64,000 nucleotides of DNA, from NCBI RefSeq assembly GCF_017254845.1, contig NZ_JAFKCU010000006.1, positions 1 through 64,000 on the forward strand, read 5' to 3'. The notes beneath the pieces are model-generated. The model was not told the DNA's origin. It saw only the letters and a list, made by a program, of their open reading frames with translations, and ran no database searches. Positions 59,561-64,000 of this stretch are shown here, one piece after another. Source of the DNA: Algoriphagus pacificus (lineage in GTDB: Bacteria > Bacteroidota > Bacteroidia > Cytophagales > Cyclobacteriaceae). The number at the start of each line of letters is the position of its first letter. Position 1 is the stretch's first letter. A program made the translations under genes and the position numbers.

Positions 59561-62500
59561 TTATCGAATGAGCACAAAAGTACCAGCTTTTTGAATTTCT
59601 TCTCCAGACTTAGACCTAAATGTTCCTCTATAGACATAATTCCCAGGTGTGGCAGGTTTAGAATTCAAAGTACCATCCCATCCTAAATCATCCAGTGACT
59701 CGGTATGATAAATCAGCTCTCCCCACAAATTGAAGATGTAAAAATCTATTTCTACGATACCCCTGTGGTAAGGCTTAAAGTATTGATTTTTGAGTCCTGT
59801 TGGGGTGAAGGCATTTGGTATCATGACCAGATAATCGTCAAAAGCTTCGATCGTTTTTTGAACTTCAGCCATACAGCCGAATTCATCGATAGTGGTAAGT
59901 GTGACTGTGTATACTCCCTTTTTCTGATATTGATGCGTTGGATTCTGTGCTGAACTTGAAGAGCCATCTCCAAAATCCCAATTCCATATAATCGCTTTTC
60001 CAGTGGTTAAATCTTGGAACATTACATCCTCGAGTATTTGGACTTCCGCGTTTGGAAGTATTATACCTCCTCCTAAGTCAGCTTGGTATTCAAAATCAGG
60101 CACTAGAAGTTCATCAGAGATGATTACTTTAATTCTTTGTTTTGGTGACCAACAGCTGGTTCCCTTGAAACTTGTCTGAACTACATAATCCCCTGTTTGA
60201 TTTACTGCTGCTATTTGATCCAATCTTAGTACCTGACCAAGCGGACTCTCTACTCGATAGTCATAGACAGCATTGTTGAATCCTTCAATGTAATTTCTTA
60301 GATCAACTGTTTCGTTTGGATCACAAACAATTGAAGGATTTGAAACTCTTAAATTTGGAATACCATTTACCTTAACCTGCACAGGAACAAGGTCTGGAGG
60401 GCATATTCCTGTACCTTCTACTGTTAAATAATAGGTATAAGGGCTGCCATTTGAAAGCAAGCCAGAAACTGTCAATTCTCCTGAGGAATTAATCTCATAA
60501 GAAACATTTCCTGAAGAGCTACCATTAGAAATCGGCTGATTTCCTTCAGAATCAAAATACCATTTGAATTCCGGAGTGCCGGCAACCTGCGTTGTAGACG
60601 GAGTTAAAGTGGCTGATTCCCCTTCACAAATTACTTGATCATCTGCTTCGACCGGGGTGTTTTGAGAGATTAACTCAACTACTTCACTCAGGATGGTACA
60701 TGAGCCATCAGATAGACGCACAGAATAAGTGCCTGCAGAAAGATTATCAAATACTACCGGGGAACCTGCTGTCTGGGTATCTATAACATTGCTGTCCTTC
60801 AATAATTCTATTGTGTAACCGGAGGTAAAGCCACCAGAGAATGTCACGGTTAAGCTTCCTGAATCGGTGTTACATGTTGGATCAACTGCTACCAAATCAT
60901 CAACCTGAAGAGCCGAGTTTGGTCCTAATACTTCCACATTATCCAATTGGGAAATACAACCTGCACTTTCAACATACAGGGTATAAATACCCGGTGAAAC
61001 TTCGAATGTATTGGAAGAAACGAAATTCACACCATCAATACTATAAGTGTAAGTTCCATCCCCGAATTGTGCTGCTATGCTTATTGTCCCATTATCTCCG
61101 AAGCATGCTTCATTTTGAACAGTTGGCGTAATTGAAGGCTTTTGAATGATTTTCACTTCAGGAGAAGCTAGGAAGCCCTCACAAATGCCATTACCTACTA
61201 CTTCAACATAATACACAACAGGTGAATCTGATGGCTCTAAGCCCGCAACTGTGAGTTCACCGCTTGCAGATATTGTATAGACTTTCCCATCAGCAGCAGG
61301 AGTTGCAGAAGAAACTATTTCAGAAGATTTATTGGAATCGAAGTACCATTTGAATTCACCATCCGGATTAAATGGCTCCATAGAAGGCACTAATACAGCC
61401 AAGTCACCTTCACAGATTGTGATATCCTCTACATCAACTCTTGTTGGACCGAAAGTTAAAGCCAGAACAGATGAGCTAATGGTACATCCCCTATCATCTA
61501 TGACTTCAATATCAAAATTTCCTTCTAATAAATTCTCAAATGCAAACAAGCCATCAGTTGAAACCTGAGATCCAATTACATTCGCTCCATCTTTCAAATT
61601 GACAGTATAAGGAAGCCATCCTCCTGCTATCTCACCTGAGATTATACCTGTAGGAGCCCCGCAACTTGGATCTATTTGTTCAATCTCAACGAAGTCTAAG
61701 GCTGCATCTGGACTTAAGATCTCAACAGAATATAGCTCAGAAGGACATCCCACTGACTTTTGCTCAACAGAAATTGTATAAACCCCAGCTGCAAGCTGTA
61801 GTGATTCGAGTGCAGCCTGATCCATGAATGCTCCACCATTGAGTGAGTATACAAAGTTTGGATCAGCACCTGATGCTACAGTGATTCTACCATCTTCGGA
61901 ATCGATGCAACTGATTGATAAAGCTTCAAAAGTCACTTCTGGAATCGGGTACACTGTCACCTCCACAGGAATCTCAGCTCCTGTACAAACCACATAAAAA
62001 TAGTAGGTGTAGGTTCCTGGTTCGAGACCGGAAACAGTTAGTTTAGGATTTAACCAATCAACATCGTCAATCACATAGGAAACATCTGGATTTTGTGGAT
62101 CAACTCCTGTTTGGATCTGATCAACTTGACCTGGGTTTTTATACCATCTTACTTCTGTAGGAGCAGCAGGTGGAAGTCCAGGAGCAACTGCAAGATGAAC
62201 TGGTGCAATTGTAATAGATTCTCCCTCACAAATATTTTGAGGTTGAGTTAATTGATATACTGGATCGGAAGATTCCTCTACTATAAAATTGAATACTTCT
62301 TTACAACCATTTTCATCTGTAACAAGCAGGTAATAAGTATCTGGTAATAAATCTTCAGCGCCATTTACAGTTCCTGATACTATTGTGCCGGTTTCGGAAC
62401 CCTTTCTCCATTCAACTTGGTAATTACCCCATCCACCTGAGATGACAAGGTTCTGGATAATTCCATTTGGCAAATCACAGTTTGCTCTTAAAATATCAGG

Positions 62501-64000
62501 AGTATTGATTGAAATTGGTGCCGTAGGGCCTTCAATTGTAAAATCTTCTGTAATAGAGCAGCCGTTTGAACTTCTAATCTCTACAGAATAAGATCCTGGT
62601 AAGAGGTTATCAAAAACATTTGAAGATCCAAAAGCAGCGCCGTCCAAGCTGTATTCAAAATCTCCATTGGCTCCATTCGCTTGAATAGTCAGCGTACCAT
62701 CTCCAGCTTCAAAACATGTCTCATTGGTGATTATAAGATCTGCTGTAAGCTCAGGATAAACAGTCACTTTTGCATCAAAGATGTAGTCAGGACAGAGATT
62801 AGGTCCCTCAACTCTGTAATAGAAAATAAAGTCTCCTTCGTCCAAACCTTCTACTGTCAAACTATTGTCTGAAGCATTTATCTGGAATATTCTTCCTTCT
62901 GTATCAGGAGTGGATGTGCTGGTAATCGGATTTTCTGCTGCTGAGTCTGTAAACCAAGTAACAGTATAGTTTCCTGGGGTGGTGATTTGAGGAGTGAAAG
63001 TAACTGGGGATCCGAAGCAGATTTCTTCATTTAAGTCTTCTACGCTAATTGGATCCAAATCATCATTTACCAATTCGATGGTTTGAGCGGTTACTTGACA
63101 GCCCAAAGCATCAGTCACTATGATTTCATAAGAGCCTGGCAATAAATCAATAACAGAATAACTGTTTCCATTAACAGTAGCAGAGAAATCACTAAAAGGT
63201 TTTGAATTGATTTCTATTGAATAGTCAGGCGTCCCTCCTATTAGTTCGAATGTAATTGTTCCGTTAGGATAAGAGCAAGTTGAGTTTGTAAAGTCAATAT
63301 TGTCTATTACCAATAATTCAGGCTGGGTAATTTCAACATCATCCTCGATGGTTTCACAAGCAGTAATTTTATTGACAACCTTTATCTGGTAAATACCTGC
63401 TGGTAATCCAGTGAAAACAGGATTATCCTGTGCAGGTCTTACACCTACTATTTCATAAGAAAATGAGGTAGGATCAGCAGAATCTTCAAGAACTACTTCA
63501 AGTTCCCCGGAATTATCTTCAAAGCAATCCAGATTTTTTACTAATACCTCTTTTAAAGGAGGGAATTCAGAAACTGTGACTTTTGCGTTCAAATCCGGAT
63601 AGTTACAGGTATTGTCTCCGGTAATTGAAAGCGTATAATCATATTCCCCATCGGAAAGACCTTCAATAGTCAATTGATCTGGTGTAGCATTATCCCCGTC
63701 ATGGTCGGATAAAGTATATTTTATACCTGCTATGGTGGCATTATTGGTGATTACTACTCCATTTGGAGTTTTCCATGTAAAGACTGGAGAGGCATTGCTG
63801 ATGTCAATGATGGTCGGGATTAAATTGACTGTTTCTCCTTCACATGCCACTGCATCAGAAACTTCAAATTGAGGCCCTGGAATATCGCTTAACTGGATTG
63901 GTTGTGAACTGATTTCACATCCATTTGTATCCTGTATAGTAAGAATGTATTCCCCGACAGTCAAATCGGTAAATGCGAAAACCCCAGCATTTTGATCAAG
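59561..64000 (-). CDS. Giant T9SS-type adhesin with gliding-motility C-terminal domain (5' end outside window)
   Basis: The frame is open from 64000 to the stop at 59561 (about 1480 residues visible). It consists of tandem units of about 260-275 residues. Each opens with a CEGE..L.PS-type Ig-like segment (EFKWYFDS.., GELTVSGL, YYVEVVGNGIC) followed by SprB-type repeats (NGxFxYSLDG, GSYSVEIRSSNGC). Towards the end lies a PKD-like domain (WDFGDGSSSSAQNPTHQY), then a CHU_C/type B sorting domain (MIPNAFTPTGLKNQYFKP ... GWDGTLNSKPATPGNYVYRG). It is thus predicted to be secreted by the type IX system and to act as a surface adhesin. Confidence 0.9.
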   Translation of the reverse strand, partial: LDQNAGVFAFTDLTVGEYILTIQDTNGCEISSQPIQLSDIPGPQFEVSDAVACEGETVNLIPTIIDISNASPVFTWKTPNGVVITNNATIAGIKYTLSDHDGDNATPDQLTIEGLSDGEYDYTLSITGDNTCNYPDLNAKVTVSEFPPLKEVLVKNLDCFEDNSGELEVVLEDSADPTSFSYEIVGVRPAQDNPVFTGLPAGIYQIKVVNKITACETIEDDVEITQPELLVIDNIDFTNSTCSYPNGTITFELIGGTPDYSIEINSKPFSDFSATVNGNSYSVIDLLPGSYEIIVTDALGCQVTAQTIELVNDDLDPISVEDLNEEICFGSPVTFTPQITTPGNYTVTWFTDSAAENPITSTSTPDTEGRIFQINASDNSLTVEGLDEGDFIFYYRVEGPNLCPDYIFDAKVTVYPELTADLIITNETCFEAGDGTLTIQANGANGDFEYSLDGAAFGSSNVFDNLLPGSYSVEIRSSNGCSITEDFTIEGPTAPISINTPDILRANCDLPNGIIQNLVISGGWGNYQVEWRKGSETGTIVSGTVNGAEDLLPDTYYLLVTDENGCKEVFNFIVEESSDPVYQLTQPQNICEGESITIAPVHLAVAPGLPPAAPTEVRWYKNPGQVDQIQTGVDPQNPDVSYVIDDVDWLNPKLTVSGLEPGTYTYYFYVVCTGAEIPVEVTVYPIPEVTFEALSISCIDSEDGRITVASGADPNFVYSLNGGAFMDQAALESLQLAAGVYTISVEQKSVGCPSELYSVEILSPDAALDFVEIEQIDPSCGAPTGIISGEIAGGWLPYTVNLKDGANVIGSQVSTDGLFAFENLLEGNFDIEVIDDRGCTISSSVLALTFGPTRVDVEDITICEGDLAVLVPSMEPFNPDGEFKWYFDSNKSSEIVSSATPAADGKVYTISASGELTVAGLEPSDSPVVYYVEVVGNGICEGFLASPEVKIIQKPSITPTVQNEACFGDNGTISIAAQFGDGTYTYSIDGVNFVSSNTFEVSPGIYTLYVESAGCISQLDNVEVLGPNSALQVDDLVAVDPTCNTDSGSLTVTFSGGFTSGYTIELLKDSNVIDTQTAGSPVVFDNLSAGTYSVRLSDGSCTILSEVVELISQNTPVEADDQVICEGESATLTPSTTQVAGTPEFKWYFDSEGNQPISNGSSSGNVSYEINSSGELTVSGLLSNGSPYTYYLTVEGTGICPPDLVPVQVKVNGIPNLRVSNPSIVCDPNETVDLRNYIEGFNNAVYDYRVESPLGQVLRLDQIAAVNQTGDYVVQTSFKGTSCWSPKQRIKVIISDELLVPDFEYQADLGGGIILPNAEVQILEDVMFQDLTTGKAIIWNWDFGDGSSSSAQNPTHQYQKKGVYTVTLTTIDEFGCMAEVQKTIEAFDDYLVMIPNAFTPTGLKNQYFKPYHRGIVEIDFYIFNLWGELIYHTESLDDLGWDGTLNSKPATPGNYVYRGTFRSKSGEEIQKAGTFVLIR

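Overview
The window reads as chromosomal DNA of a Bacteroidota bacterium, most likely Cytophagia/Cyclobacteriaceae-like (Algoriphagus, Aquiflexum or relatives). The evidence is a TlpA-SusC-SusD operon, DUF6266 and DUF6520 proteins, a giant adhesin with a type B T9SS (gliding-motility CHU_C) sorting domain, low GC, and weak Shine-Dalgarno signals. The genus is inferred from protein character only; there is no rRNA or marker gene.

Layout. (1) 0-4.1 kb: two short DUF6266-like proteins, then a class I terpene synthase whose start overlaps the stop of a Crp/Fnr-like regulator, and a divergent MauE/DoxX-like membrane protein. (2) 4.1-6.2 kb: a gene-free mosaic of palindromic repeats. (3) 6.2-13 kb: a DUF6520 peptide and a TlpA-like/SusC/SusD outer-membrane uptake operon; the TlpA-like protein lacks the second active-site Cys. 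(4) 13-14.1 kb: an XRE regulator divergent from two tiny ORFs, with dyad operators between them and two hairpins beyond. (5) 14.1-46 kb: a large, almost wholly minus-strand surface-polysaccharide locus. It holds a polysaccharide deacetylase, a polymerase-like membrane protein, GT4, GT2, GT10 and GT12-like glycosyltransferases, a formyltransferase/GINT1 fusion, methyltransferases, acetyltransferases, a pyruvyltransferase, an AlgI-like MBOAT with its SGNH partner, WecE/WecD-like amino-sugar enzymes, and the Wzt and Wzm halves of an ABC exporter. (6) 46.5-53.5 kb: a winged-helix regulator, a four-helix-bundle protein and four large GT-C-like membrane proteins. (7) 53.7-58.1 kb: a four-gene operon of exported proteins that seem to share one domain and end in a leucine-rich-repeat protein. 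(8) 58.5-64 kb: a WecA/WbpL-like initiating sugar-phosphate transferase just downstream of the giant T9SS-type adhesin, which runs off the window.

Working together. The WbpL-like enzyme could start a lipid-linked glycan. The many GTs would extend it. The methyl-, acetyl-, pyruvyl-, formyl- and MBOAT enzymes would decorate it, and Wzm/Wzt would export it; the carbohydrate-binding tail on Wzt fits a capped O-antigen-like chain. GT10 plus WecE/WecD suggest a 6-deoxy or 4-amino-6-deoxy sugar.

Most unusual signal. Interspersed palindromic repeats pervade the window. Several pairs of otherwise matching repeat copies differ only by a precise 18-28 bp GC-rich palindromic insertion, so empty and filled sites can both be read here. 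Similar repeat sequence also sits inside at least five protein-coding genes without breaking the frame, and it appears to have overwritten the start of the WecE-like aminotransferase.
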